Both the position numbers and the translations under genes were made by a program. The notes beneath the pieces were generated by a model. The model searched no databases, was not told the DNA's origin, and worked only from the letters and a program-made list of their open reading frames with translations. A stretch of DNA of 20,038 bases from Streptococcus panodentis (GTDB lineage Bacteria; Bacillota; Bacilli; Lactobacillales; Streptococcaceae): the NCBI RefSeq assembly GCF_017884005.1, contig NZ_QFAY01000036.1:1-20038 (forward strand). The letters are read 5' to 3'. Positions 1-6,944 of the stretch are shown in pieces. Within the stretch, counting starts at the first letter, position 1; the number at the start of each line of letters is the position of its first letter.

Positions 1-22
1 CAGCTAGCGGGCTGTTTTTTAT
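1..22 (+). terminator. Possible right half of a terminator cut by the window edge
   Basis: The window opens with a GC-rich segment (AGCTAGCGGGCTG) running straight into six T residues at about 14-20. This is what the 3' arm and T-tract of a rho-independent terminator look like. The matching left arm would lie before base 1, so it cannot be confirmed. If real, it ends the gene upstream of hisS. Confidence 0.3.
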
Positions 23-331
23 AACTATACCTCTGAAATATGATGAAATCAAGGTAAAAGAACTGCGTTATTGATTCGCAATGAAAACGGATTTTATTTT
101 GCCGGACCAGCGGCGGAGTTTCAAAAAGCAGTCTGCCCGGCCCAATGGCCTGTCTGAGCCCTGTCTCTTTTCATCCGCTCTTGCTTTTCAAAGAGTAGGA
201 AACAGAATCGGCGAGACTGTGCTGGAGTTGATGGACAAAGCGCTGCTGTGATGGCTGCGGATTTCAAGACCAAGCTTCCGGACCAGTCTTTTGGAAAAAT
301 TCTCTTTGCGCTCCTAAAAAACAGCGATTTA
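23..331. other. Gene-free region upstream of hisS
   Basis: I see no reading frame with a start and ribosome site, no tRNA and no convincing repeat here. No T-box riboswitch signature (GGGTGGNACCGCG-like) is present, although hisS genes of some Firmicutes have one. The only assigned signal near this stretch is the hisS promoter that follows it. Confidence 0.5.
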
Positions 332-340
332 TGGTAAAAT
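332..340 (+). promoter_or_regulatory. Extended -10 promoter of hisS
   Basis: TGGTAAAAT matches an extended -10 element (TGnTAAAAT), common in streptococci. No good -35 hexamer sits 17 bp upstream, which is acceptable for an extended -10 promoter. Transcription would start near 347. The in-frame ATG at 339 would then lie inside the promoter, which supports the hisS start at 372 and leaves a leader of about 25 nt. Confidence 0.6.
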
Positions 341-371
341 GGACTTATTGAAAGAAGGCAGAGGTCAAAAG

Positions 372-1652
372 ATGAAATTACAGAAACCTAAAGGTACTCA
401 GGATATTCTCCCGCAGGATGCTGCTAAGTGGCAGTATGTGGAAGAATTTGCCCGCAAGACATTCAGGAAATACCATTACGGTGAAATCCGTACACCAATC
501 TTTGAGCACTATGAGGTCATCAGCCGTTCTGTCGGCGATACGACCGATATTGTCACCAAGGAAATGTATGATTTTTACGATAAGGGCGACCGCCATATCA
601 CGCTGCGGCCGGAAGGCACTGCCCCGGTGGTCCGCTCTTATGTGGAAAACAAGCTCTTTGCGCCGGAAGTGCAAAAGCCGGTCAAGGTTTACTACATGGG
701 CTCTATGTTCCGCTATGAGCGGCCTCAGGCTGGCCGTCTGCGGGAATTTCATCAAATTGGAGCGGAGTGTTTTGGCTCCAGCAATCCGGCGACAGATGTG
801 GAAATGATTGCCATGGCGGCTCAGTTTTTCAAGGAGATCGGTATCCGCAATGTCAGCCTGCAGCTCAACAGTCTGGGCAATCCGGACAGCCGGGCTGCCT
901 ACCGGCAGGCCCTGATCGACTACCTGACACCGCTCAAGGACAGCCTTTCAGCGGACAGTCAGCGGCGTCTGGCGGAAAATCCGCTGCGCGTGCTGGATTC
1001 TAAGGAAAAAGAGGACAAGGCTGCTGTAGCAGGAGCGCCGTCTATTCTGGACTATCTGGATGAGGACAGCCGGGTCTACTTTGAGGCCGTCCGCGCCATG
1101 CTGGAAAGTCTGGACATTCCTTATGTTATCAACACCAATATGGTTCGCGGTCTGGACTACTATAACCACACGATTTTTGAGTTCACCACTGATGTGGCCG
1201 GCAGTGAGCTGACCATCTGTGCCGGCGGCCGGTATGACGGTTTGGTCGCTTACTTTGGCGGTCCGGAAACGCCGGGTGTCGGCTTTGGTATGGGGCTGGA
1301 GCGCCTGCTTCTGGTACTGGACAAGCAGGGAGTGGAGCTGCCGGTTGAGACTGGCCTGGACGTGTATGTCGCTGTCTTAGGGGCTGGCGCCAACAGCAGC
1401 GCTCTGGAGCTGGTGCAGGCTCTCCGCGCCCAAGGCTTTGCGGCTGAGCGGGACTATCTGGATCGCAAGCTCAAGGCGCAGTTCAAATCTGCTGACAGCT
1501 TTGGGGCCAAGACCCTGATTACGCTGGGGGAAAGCGAAGTCGAAAGCGGACAGGTTACGGTCAAGAACAACCAGAACCGATCCGAAGTCACGGTCAGTCT
1601 GGATCAGATTCAGTCCAACTTTCAGTCGGTATTTGAAGCGTTAGGCTTTTAA
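372..1652 (+). CDS. hisS: Histidyl-tRNA synthetase
   Basis: HisS is a cytosolic class II aminoacyl-tRNA synthetase that charges tRNA-His with histidine using ATP. The 426-residue protein has the family's usual length and its characteristic start [14 protein letters not shown]. Motif 2 ([10 protein letters not shown]) begins at residue 113, the histidine-binding segments RGLDYY at 259 and AGGRYDG at 284, and motif 3 ([12 protein letters not shown]) at 302; a typical C-terminal anticodon-binding domain follows. I chose ATG 372, with AGAGG 7 nt upstream, over the in-frame ATG 339, which overlaps the promoter. The gene is complete and looks functional. It is a housekeeping flank and has no known role in type VII secretion. 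Confidence 0.97.
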   Translation: MKLQKPKGTQDILPQDAAKWQYVEEFARKTFRKYHYGEIRTPIFEHYEVISRSVGDTTDIVTKEMYDFYDKGDRHITLRPEGTAPVVRSYVENKLFAPEVQKPVKVYYMGSMFRYERPQAGRLREFHQIGAECFGSSNPATDVEMIAMAAQFFKEIGIRNVSLQLNSLGNPDSRAAYRQALIDYLTPLKDSLSADSQRRLAENPLRVLDSKEKEDKAAVAGAPSILDYLDEDSRVYFEAVRAMLESLDIPYVINTNMVRGLDYYNHTIFEFTTDVAGSELTICAGGRYDGLVAYFGGPETPGVGFGMGLERLLLVLDKQGVELPVETGLDVYVAVLGAGANSSALELVQALRAQGFAAERDYLDRKLKAQFKSADSFGAKTLITLGESEVESGQVTVKNNQNRSEVTVSLDQIQSNFQSVFEALGF

Positions 1653-1817
1653 AGAGAAATGTTTGCAGAATGATGGCCTGCTGCTCAGGGGCTGACAGAT
1701 AAAAGACTGCTGGGAAGCGCCCAAGAGCTTCAGCGGAGATGCTGAGGCTGCAGATAAAGAGGCTGCTCCACTCTCGATCATAACGCTGCTTTGAGCTGGC
1801 TGATAAGGCGGTGGGAC

Positions 1818-1854
1818 AGACGCCCATGATGGCTGTGTCCTCACCCACAGAGGG
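1818..1854. repeat. 37-bp repeat, copy 1, with hairpin CTGTG/CACAG
   Basis: This copy matches 1881-1917 at 34 of 37 positions. It starts AGACGCCCATGATGGCTG and ends CAGAGGG. CTGTG (1833-1837) and CACAG (1846-1850) can pair around the loop TCCTCACC. Its function is unknown. It may be a small intergenic repeat or part of an RNA structure. Confidence 0.7.
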
Positions 1855-1880
1855 ATGGATCTTTTAGAAGATACCGTATA

Positions 1881-1917
1881 AGACGCCCATGATGGCTGCG
1901 CCCTCACCCGCAGAGGG
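1881..1917. repeat. 37-bp repeat, copy 2, with hairpin CTGCG/CGCAG
   Basis: Second copy, with its start 63 bp after that of the first. Two of its three differences from copy 1 (T to C in the left arm, A to G in the right arm) replace a T-A pair by a C-G pair. The stem CTGCG/CGCAG is therefore kept. The third difference lies in the loop. Confidence 0.7.
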
Positions 1918-2049
1918 GAGTCTGTCTCAGCCTCGTGTCCGCTGTTCTGGCCTAGGGGCTGGCGCCGCCGTCAGGGAGTCACTTCTGCCGCCCTTTCTGC
2001 TTCAGCCCAGTGTGGATTGCCGTCATTGAGTATTCGGAGACAAAAACGG

Positions 2050-2078
2050 TTGACAAAAACAGGGAAAACCTATAAAAT
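2050..2078 (+). promoter_or_regulatory. Strong sigma-A promoter of the lipoprotein gene
   Basis: A consensus -35 box TTGACA (2050-2055) is followed after exactly 17 bp by TAAAAT (2073-2078). Transcription would start near 2085, about 26 nt before the ATG. The -35 box is the end of a 13-mer (2043-2055) that recurs upstream of esxA. Confidence 0.85.
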
Positions 2079-2110
2079 AATACTGTATTATAATAATAAA
2101 GGAGTTCCCT

Positions 2111-2617
2111 ATGAAGAAAAAATTATTTTCATCAGTCCTTGCTTTACTGGCGGTGACAGCTCTGGCTGCCTGCGGCAACAAGAGCGACACTGGGTCATCC
2201 GCTTCCAGTTCGGTATCGGAAAGTTCAGCGGCCAGCAAGACGGAGCAGTCTTCCAGTTCAGCAGCGGTCAGCGAGCCTTTGCTGACGGATGACGAGATTG
2301 CTGCGGCTCAGACTGTCGGAGATTTCAAAGCTCTCTTTACCAAGCTGGCTGACGGCTACTGGGAGCGGACACAGGCCTTGGCGGAGAAGCTGCCGGCTTC
2401 GGATAGGGAGACCTACCGTCAAAATCTGCAGGATACAAAAGACACACTGGAAACAGCCAAAGCCAATTTTAATTCGCAGATAGCCCAGGTCGGCGATGAT
2501 TCGGTCGTCATCCCTGAGGGAGAACGTCCTAGACTGACGCAGCCCATCATCAATGCCCGCAATGCCGCTCAGGCGGTTTTGGAGGCGGCGGATTTGGAGC
2601 TTGAAAGCAGCCAGTAA
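2111..2617 (+). CDS. Serine-rich lipoprotein of unknown function
   Basis: The 168-residue protein starts with a lipoprotein signal peptide, MKKKLFSSVLALLAVTALAAC, whose lipobox LAAC is at residues 18-21. It should be lipid-anchored on the outer face of the membrane through Cys21. Residues 22-57 are a low-complexity linker of Ser, Ala and Glu. The rest is predicted to be helical and charged (for example LQDTKDTLETAKANF), without a domain I recognise. GGAG lies 6 nt before the ATG. It stands alone between its own near-consensus promoter and the esxA promoter. Such a gene is not part of the canonical T7SSb set. The 13-mer shared with the esxA upstream region hints at common control, but a link to secretion is inference. 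Confidence 0.85.
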   Translation: MKKKLFSSVLALLAVTALAACGNKSDTGSSASSSVSESSAASKTEQSSSSAAVSEPLLTDDEIAAAQTVGDFKALFTKLADGYWERTQALAEKLPASDRETYRQNLQDTKDTLETAKANFNSQIAQVGDDSVVIPEGERPRLTQPIINARNAAQAVLEAADLELESSQ

Positions 2618-2676
2618 TCTGTTTGTCATTTTTCTGATCATTTATTATGAGTTTTTTGCCTGCTGTACAGGCTTGA

Positions 2677-2702
2677 CAGAACGTTGATAGATCAAGGTTC
2701 TG
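2677..2702. promoter_or_regulatory. 26-bp near-perfect palindrome upstream of esxA
   Basis: CAGAAC (2677-2682) pairs with GTTCTG (2697-2702), and TTGAT (2684-2688) pairs with ATCAA (2691-2695). Only one G/G mismatch and a 2-nt centre interrupt the symmetry. No T-tract follows, so it is not a normal terminator. It could be an operator for a dimeric regulator or an mRNA hairpin. Confidence 0.5.
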
Positions 2703-2713
2703 CGGGAAAACGG

Positions 2714-2728
2714 TTGACAGGTTGTCAA
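2714..2728. promoter_or_regulatory. Inverted repeat TTGACA-GGT-TGTCAA upstream of esxA
   Basis: A perfect 6-bp inverted repeat with a 3-bp centre, 32 bp upstream of the esxA -35 box. Its left half is the end of the 13-mer shared with the lipoprotein promoter. Here the TTGACA has no good -10 box at 16-18 bp, so a regulator site is as likely as a promoter element. Confidence 0.4.
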
Positions 2729-2759
2729 TATATTTTTTGAATAAATTTCAGAAAAAGGC

Positions 2760-2788
2760 TTGAAACATAAAGTAATAATTGATATAAT
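2760..2788 (+). promoter_or_regulatory. Strong sigma-A promoter of esxA
   Basis: TTGAAA (2760-2765), a 17-bp spacer and TATAAT (2783-2788) form a near-consensus promoter. Transcription would start near 2795, about 29 nt before the esxA ATG. Confidence 0.85.
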
Positions 2789-2823
2789 CTAATTGTTATA
2801 TAAATTTGCTAAAGGAGAAAACT

Positions 2824-3111
2824 ATGGCACTAATTAAATTAACTCCAGAAGAACTTCGTCAATCTGCAACTAGATACACTCAAGGTTCTGAAGAAGTAAC
2901 TCAAATTTTGACTAATTTGACTAACGAGCAAGAAACTATTTCTGCTAACTGGGATGGTTCTGCATTTGACAGCTTTGAAGCTCAGTTCAACGAGTTGTCT
3001 CCAAAAATCAGAGAATTTGCACAATTGCTTCAAGATATCAACGTTCAGTTGGTTAAAGTTGCTGACATCGTTGAGCAAACTGACCAAGATATCGCTGCAC
3101 AAATTCGTTAA
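2824..3111 (+). CDS. esxA: WXG100 protein EsxA, T7SSb secreted partner
   Basis: EsxA is a small helical-hairpin protein of the WXG100 family. It is exported by the T7SSb and needed for its activity. The 95-residue protein has the motif WDG at residues 43-45 in the turn between two long helices, and the right length for the family. ATG 2824 follows AAAGGAG at the proper distance; an in-frame TTG at 2806 would overlap that ribosome site and is rejected. The gene has its own promoter upstream and a strong terminator 20 nt downstream, so it is probably made mainly as a short, abundant mRNA. Its AT-rich third positions (GTT, GAA, CAA, GCT) contrast with the CTG-rich neighbours and resemble highly expressed streptococcal genes. 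No EsxB-like partner is seen beside it. Confidence 0.95.
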   Translation: MALIKLTPEELRQSATRYTQGSEEVTQILTNLTNEQETISANWDGSAFDSFEAQFNELSPKIREFAQLLQDINVQLVKVADIVEQTDQDIAAQIR

Positions 3112-3130
3112 TTTTGTTATAAGTGGCTTT

Positions 3131-3156
3131 AGGAAGGCGAGAGCCTTCCTATTTTT
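3131..3156 (+). terminator. Rho-independent terminator after esxA
   Basis: AGGAAGGC (3131-3138) and GCCTTCCT (3143-3150) form a perfect 8-bp stem with loop GAGA, followed by ATTTTT. It probably uncouples high esxA expression from the machine genes downstream, with some read-through. Confidence 0.9.
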
Positions 3157-3181
3157 GTAAAGAATAAAAAGAAGAAAAGAC

Positions 3182-3208
3182 GGCTGCTTTCTTCCTGCGG
3201 AAGAAGCC
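3182..3208. other. Second hairpin between esxA and esaA
   Basis: TTCTTCC (3189-3195) and GGAAGAA (3199-3205) pair around TGC, with GGC/GCC (3182-3184, 3206-3208) as a possible outer stem across a bulge. No T-tract follows. It might act on mRNA processing or stability between esxA and the machine operon. Confidence 0.4.
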
Positions 3209-3278
3209 CCTCATATAGTAAATTTGTAAGCTCTGACAATCTGAAATAAACAAGACTGTTGGGGCTATCTGTGTCTTT

Positions 3279-3308
3279 TTGATGTGCTCCTCCTTTAACG
3301 ATTACAAA
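3279..3308 (+). promoter_or_regulatory. Weak candidate promoter for esaA
   Basis: TTGATG (3279-3284), an 18-bp spacer and TACAAA (3303-3308) form a poor but possible promoter. If it is used, esaA must start at 3333 and not at the in-frame codons near 3279-3282. The alternative is read-through from esxA. Confidence 0.25.
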
Positions 3309-3332
3309 ATTTACAGAAAAAGAAAACGATTC

Positions 3333-6233
3333 ATGGGAAATAAAAAAGTTATTAAGTATATAGGAAATATTGTTTTAATTATTGCTTTGCTGGCGGCGGT
3401 TGTTGCTCTGAATATCTCGGTTCAAAAGAATACGACCAGCAGCAATAACAGCAAACTGAAAACCAGTCAGCAGACCAAGCTGAATGTCGCTATTGTCAAT
3501 GAAGACCAGGCTGTCCGGGTGGATAAGAAAGAATACAATCTCGGTGCCAGCTATGTGAAAAACATTGAGCGCGATGATTCGCAAAACTGGTTTGTCGTAA
3601 CGCGCGGTGCTGCTGACAGCGGTCTGAGCAACGGCAAGTACCAGCTGGCCATCACGATTCCAAGTGACTTTTCAGAAAAAATCCTGGATGTCAATGCTAT
3701 CAGTGCTGACAAGACGACCGTGACCTATAAGGTCAATGCGGCCGGCAATCTGCAGGTGGAAAATGATGCCAACAATCTGGCCAAGGACATTATCGCTGAC
3801 CTCAACAGTCAGCTGGTGGATATGTATATGGCCAGCATCCTGAGCAATCTCTATACGGCTCAGCAAAATGTGCAGGCCAGCTCAGAGGTGCAGATTGCCA
3901 ATATCGGCAGCTACCGGACCAACCTGCTGGAGTCTGCAATCGGATCTAAGAATATCTTCCCGACTCTGGTCAGCATGTCTTCATCATCTGTGGAGGCCAA
4001 CAACTCCCTGAAGACGACTCTGGAGACCTATTCTAAGGCCTTTGATGACTTGGACCAGTCTCAGTCAGCCTACGGAAATAATTTCGAAAATCTGGTCAAG
4101 CAGAGAGCCAACGACCAAACCAGCTATGCAGACTTTATGAATCAGCTGATTGCCATGGACAGCTATGTCTTGAGCAGCGAAACGCAGGCGCTTTATGCTA
4201 ACTTGGAGGAGACTCAGAACAATTTAGCTAAGCAGCTCGGGGCGACCAAAGAAGTAGATGATGCTGATTTGGACAATGTGACAAAACAGCTGGAGCAGCT
4301 GGAAGCTGATCTGAAGGCTGAACGCGGGAAGCTGGACGGTCATAAGCAGCAGATTAAGGAATTTGTTGCCAGCGAACTGCGGACCTATTATGGAATCAAT
4401 GAAGGCGAACCGATTACGCTTACTGCAGTATTCGGGACGGCTCTGAACACTTATGAAACGTCTCTAAAGGCGCAGATAGCTGAGGCAGTAGCGGTTCTGC
4501 CGCATTCTCAGCCAACAGCTGCGAGGTTCGGCCTGTCTGTACCAAATCTTGACTATTCAACGTTGACTCAATTTGGAACTCCGCAAGGAAATGGTGCTGA
4601 TGAATTAGCTACTTTAGCTGCTAGGGCGGATGAAGCGGCTACAGGGGCCAGCGGGCCGGTTGCCGGTCAGTCCGGCAGCAAGGCACAGGTGTCTGTAACA
4701 GCGCCAGAAGGTGTGACAGTGAACTCTGTCACCTACAATGGTGCAGCAGTGGAGAATGGAGAAGTAACTCTGGCTGATGGCGAAGGCTTTAAAGTCCAGT
4801 TCAGCGTGGCCAATGATGCGGCTGCACCGGTCAATGGCTCCATCACCATTTCTCTGAATGGCATACAGGCGGCCAGTGTATCTGTCGACACTTCGAATGT
4901 GCAGTCAACGGCAGCAGCTTACGGCGCTAAAGTTCAGGAGATTGTTTCTGCCTATGACAGAGCTAACTCTTTGATTGCGGCTTATCAATCATTTGCTGAG
5001 CTGAAAAATGCCGACATGACCGAGTCTCTGTCTGCTCTTTTGAGCGATGCTATTGATTCTAATCTGACGACTTATCAAAAGAGTCTGTCTCAAGGAGATG
5101 ACGGTCAGCCAGATACAGGTGTCAAAGAACAGTTGGATACAACAATCGGCAACCTGAAAACCAAGCTTGCAACCATTAAAGAAAGCAATGAGAAGCTTGC
5201 AACAGAGATTGGCGAACAAATCAATCTTTATGAGAATCTGCAAAAACGTTTGTCAGAAATTTCAACTTCTCAGAAAACCTCTACAGATGCGCAGACTAAG
5301 ACGGATGCGGATCTGACCTCACTGGGATCAGAATTTACGTCTCTTCTGGCTTCGACCTCTGGTGTTAAGGCTTCTTCTCAGACCAATGTGGAAGCGGCGG
5401 ATTCAGTCAATCAGATCTTCAGCAGTCTCAACCGCGAGCTGGAAAATGCGCAGGGAACGACTGAAAAACTGTCAACGGACGCAGAGGGCCTGATGGGGCA
5501 GTTCAATAAGGAATTGGAAGATAACGGCAACTTTGTGGAATCCTTCGTCAAGGTGCTCAACAATGCCTATGAGAATGGGGTTCCAAATGAAGTGCTGCTG
5601 GACTTCCTGTCCAGTCCGGTCGCCCAGTCGTCTTCGTCTGTCAAGGCCACCGTCAATGTTTACCGTCCATTTACCTGGATCCTGCTGCTGGAGATTGTCA
5701 GCCTCTTTACGGCCTATCTCTTTGCAACGCAAAACATTGTCCGCAGGGTCAAAGACAGATTTAAGCTGAATAAGCTGCAGGATACGGATATCACCACGGT
5801 GGGAATCTTGGGCTTCCTGTCTCTGACAATCGGCCTGATTATCGGGATTGTCTCCAGCGTTCAGCTCTATGTCGGAAAAGAATATGTACCGTCTTGGGTG
5901 CTGCTGATTGTCGTAGCCAGCTTTGTCCTCATTCAGGGGCAGTATCTCATTCTCAAGCATTTCCGCGTACTGGGAATGGGCTTGGCTTTCTTCATGATTG
6001 TCAGCTTTGTCTACCTGTCCAATGCAATCGGTACGACTGCCAGCCTGACCGGCTTCCCGGCCTTTATCAAGAATCTCAACGCTCTGTCTGTGCTGGAAGG
6101 CATGCTTTCTGGCTACTTTGACGGAAAGACCGCCGGTTTCTTTGCTGTCTTTGGTCTGATTGTGGTTCTGGCTCTGCTGGTGGCAGCCAATATCTTTATC
6201 AAGACAAAAACATTAAAAACTGAGGAAGTTTAG
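3333..6233 (+). CDS. esaA: T7SSb membrane protein EsaA (YueB family)
   Basis: EsaA is a core membrane subunit of the Firmicutes type VII secretion channel; its relative YueB is the phage SPP1 receptor of Bacillus subtilis. From ATG 3333 the protein has 966 residues. One membrane segment lies at about 8-29 (IGNIVLIIALLAAVVALNI). A very long extracytoplasmic region of about 750 residues follows, then five membrane segments over roughly the last 190 residues. The ectodomain is mostly coiled coil; residues 445-525 look like a beta-rich domain (VTAPEGVTVNSVTYNGAAV), probably the tip. The start is uncertain: no ribosome site is strong, but 3333 gives the expected short cytoplasmic N-terminus, whereas 3279/3282 adds 17-18 odd residues. 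esaA begins the operon esaA-essA-esaB-essB-essC. Third-position composition varies along the ectodomain, as if parts had been exchanged. Confidence 0.93.
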   Translation: MGNKKVIKYIGNIVLIIALLAAVVALNISVQKNTTSSNNSKLKTSQQTKLNVAIVNEDQAVRVDKKEYNLGASYVKNIERDDSQNWFVVTRGAADSGLSNGKYQLAITIPSDFSEKILDVNAISADKTTVTYKVNAAGNLQVENDANNLAKDIIADLNSQLVDMYMASILSNLYTAQQNVQASSEVQIANIGSYRTNLLESAIGSKNIFPTLVSMSSSSVEANNSLKTTLETYSKAFDDLDQSQSAYGNNFENLVKQRANDQTSYADFMNQLIAMDSYVLSSETQALYANLEETQNNLAKQLGATKEVDDADLDNVTKQLEQLEADLKAERGKLDGHKQQIKEFVASELRTYYGINEGEPITLTAVFGTALNTYETSLKAQIAEAVAVLPHSQPTAARFGLSVPNLDYSTLTQFGTPQGNGADELATLAARADEAATGASGPVAGQSGSKAQVSVTAPEGVTVNSVTYNGAAVENGEVTLADGEGFKVQFSVANDAAAPVNGSITISLNGIQAASVSVDTSNVQSTAAAYGAKVQEIVSAYDRANSLIAAYQSFAELKNADMTESLSALLSDAIDSNLTTYQKSLSQGDDGQPDTGVKEQLDTTIGNLKTKLATIKESNEKLATEIGEQINLYENLQKRLSEISTSQKTSTDAQTKTDADLTSLGSEFTSLLASTSGVKASSQTNVEAADSVNQIFSSLNRELENAQGTTEKLSTDAEGLMGQFNKELEDNGNFVESFVKVLNNAYENGVPNEVLLDFLSSPVAQSSSSVKATVNVYRPFTWILLLEIVSLFTAYLFATQNIVRRVKDRFKLNKLQDTDITTVGILGFLSLTIGLIIGIVSSVQLYVGKEYVPSWVLLIVVASFVLIQGQYLILKHFRVLGMGLAFFMIVSFVYLSNAIGTTASLTGFPAFIKNLNALSVLEGMLSGYFDGKTAGFFAVFGLIVVLALLVAANIFIKTKTLKTEEV

Positions 6234-6236
6234 AAA

Positions 6237-6701
6237 ATGATGAAAAAAGTCCTGTCTTTATTCCTGGTCCTTTCTGCATTTGCGGCGCCGGCTGCTGCCG
6301 CAGATGACTTGAGGGACAACAGCTTACAGATAGATAATTCTCGGATTGAAAAGGAGCAAGAGATGAACTTTGGTGCGCAGTCGGAAGGCACCAAGTCTCT
6401 TTTCATTGCCGAAAATCAGGAAAAAATTCAGGAAATGAAGCAGTACCAAAACAAACAGTTGGCCACGGAAGCGGGACAGCTGTTTTCTGCTATACAGGGG
6501 AAGACGGATATTTATCATGGTAAGGAGCTGTTTCAGCCGGGAACGGAGAAACTGTCCAAGCTGCAGAGCAATTTAAACAATCAGGATGAGGGCAGCAGCT
6601 GGAATGACTTTCTGCCGGGTGTTTTCTATTTTGCAGCAGCCATGCTTTTGGTCGGCCTGACGGCTTTCCTCAGCTTTCGCATCAGTAAGGGAGATAGATA
6701 A
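6237..6701 (+). CDS. essA: T7SSb membrane protein EssA
   Basis: EssA is a small membrane component of the T7SSb channel. The 154-residue protein has a cleavable-looking signal peptide at residues 1-22 (MMKKVLSLFLVLSAFAAPAAAA), a charged helical outer region, and one C-terminal membrane segment at about 127-148 (PGVFYFAAAMLLVGLTAFLS) with a short basic tail. This matches the family. GAGGAAG overlaps the end of esaA; the start is ATG 6237 or the adjacent ATG 6240. Gaps of 3 nt before and 2 nt after indicate tight translational coupling. Confidence 0.88.
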   Translation: MMKKVLSLFLVLSAFAAPAAAADDLRDNSLQIDNSRIEKEQEMNFGAQSEGTKSLFIAENQEKIQEMKQYQNKQLATEAGQLFSAIQGKTDIYHGKELFQPGTEKLSKLQSNLNNQDEGSSWNDFLPGVFYFAAAMLLVGLTAFLSFRISKGDR

Positions 6702-6703
6702 AT

Positions 6704-6943
6704 ATGGAAGGACATATCAATATTACACTCCGTTTGCAGGAGAAGGATGTGGATATTCGCATTCCCAAACGGATTGAGGTTCGCCGTTTCATCCGGGAGA
6801 TTGACCAGATTTTCAATATCCAGATAGAGCGTCGGAAGTATCAGCTGCGGATTGTCAATAAAGGGATGATCTTGGATGAAGGCAAGCTTCTGGCGGATTA
6901 TCCGGTGACGACGGGAGATTTAGTAGAGATTGAGGAGATTTAA
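6704..6943 (+). CDS. esaB: Ubiquitin-like T7SSb regulator EsaB (YukD family)
   Basis: EsaB/YukD is a small cytoplasmic ubiquitin-fold protein needed for or regulating T7SSb activity. The 79 residues show the expected beta-beta-alpha-beta pattern: INITLRLQEKDVDIRIPKRI, then a helix (VRRFIREIDQIF), then KYQLRIVNKGMILDEGKLLADYPV. The C-terminus is acidic (LVEIEEI) and has no Gly-Gly, as usual for this family. The order essA-esaB-essB is canonical. The stop codon lies 1 nt before the GTG start of essB, and the end of esaB carries the essB ribosome site. Confidence 0.92.
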   Translation: MEGHINITLRLQEKDVDIRIPKRIEVRRFIREIDQIFNIQIERRKYQLRIVNKGMILDEGKLLADYPVTTGDLVEIEEI

Positions 6944-6944
6944 G

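Larger units (their letters stand above)
1653..2049. other. Structured gene-free region between hisS and the T7SS locus
   Basis: About 400 bp without a convincing gene. It is GC-rich and full of short inverted repeats, for example TCAGC/GCTGA near 1729-1744, but none is followed by a T-tract, so I see no clear hisS terminator. It contains the two 37-bp hairpin repeats listed separately. The open frames on the minus strand merely repeat the same short peptide across these repeats and lack ribosome sites. Confidence 0.5.

Noticed and set aside
23..371. T-box riboswitch upstream of hisS
   Set aside because: No T-box consensus is visible, and the extended -10 promoter leaves a leader of only about 25 nt.
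2658..2672. GCCTG/CAGGC hairpin as a terminator for the lipoprotein gene
   Set aside because: The T-run lies before the hairpin, not after it, so it does not form a terminator for + strand transcription.
2806..2823. TTG start extending EsxA by six residues
   Set aside because: The codon lies at the ribosome site used by ATG 2824, and EsxA proteins normally start at the latter position.
3279..3332. TTG or ATG start adding 17-18 residues to EsaA
   Set aside because: There is no ribosome site, and the extra residues do not fit the short N-terminus expected before the first membrane segment.
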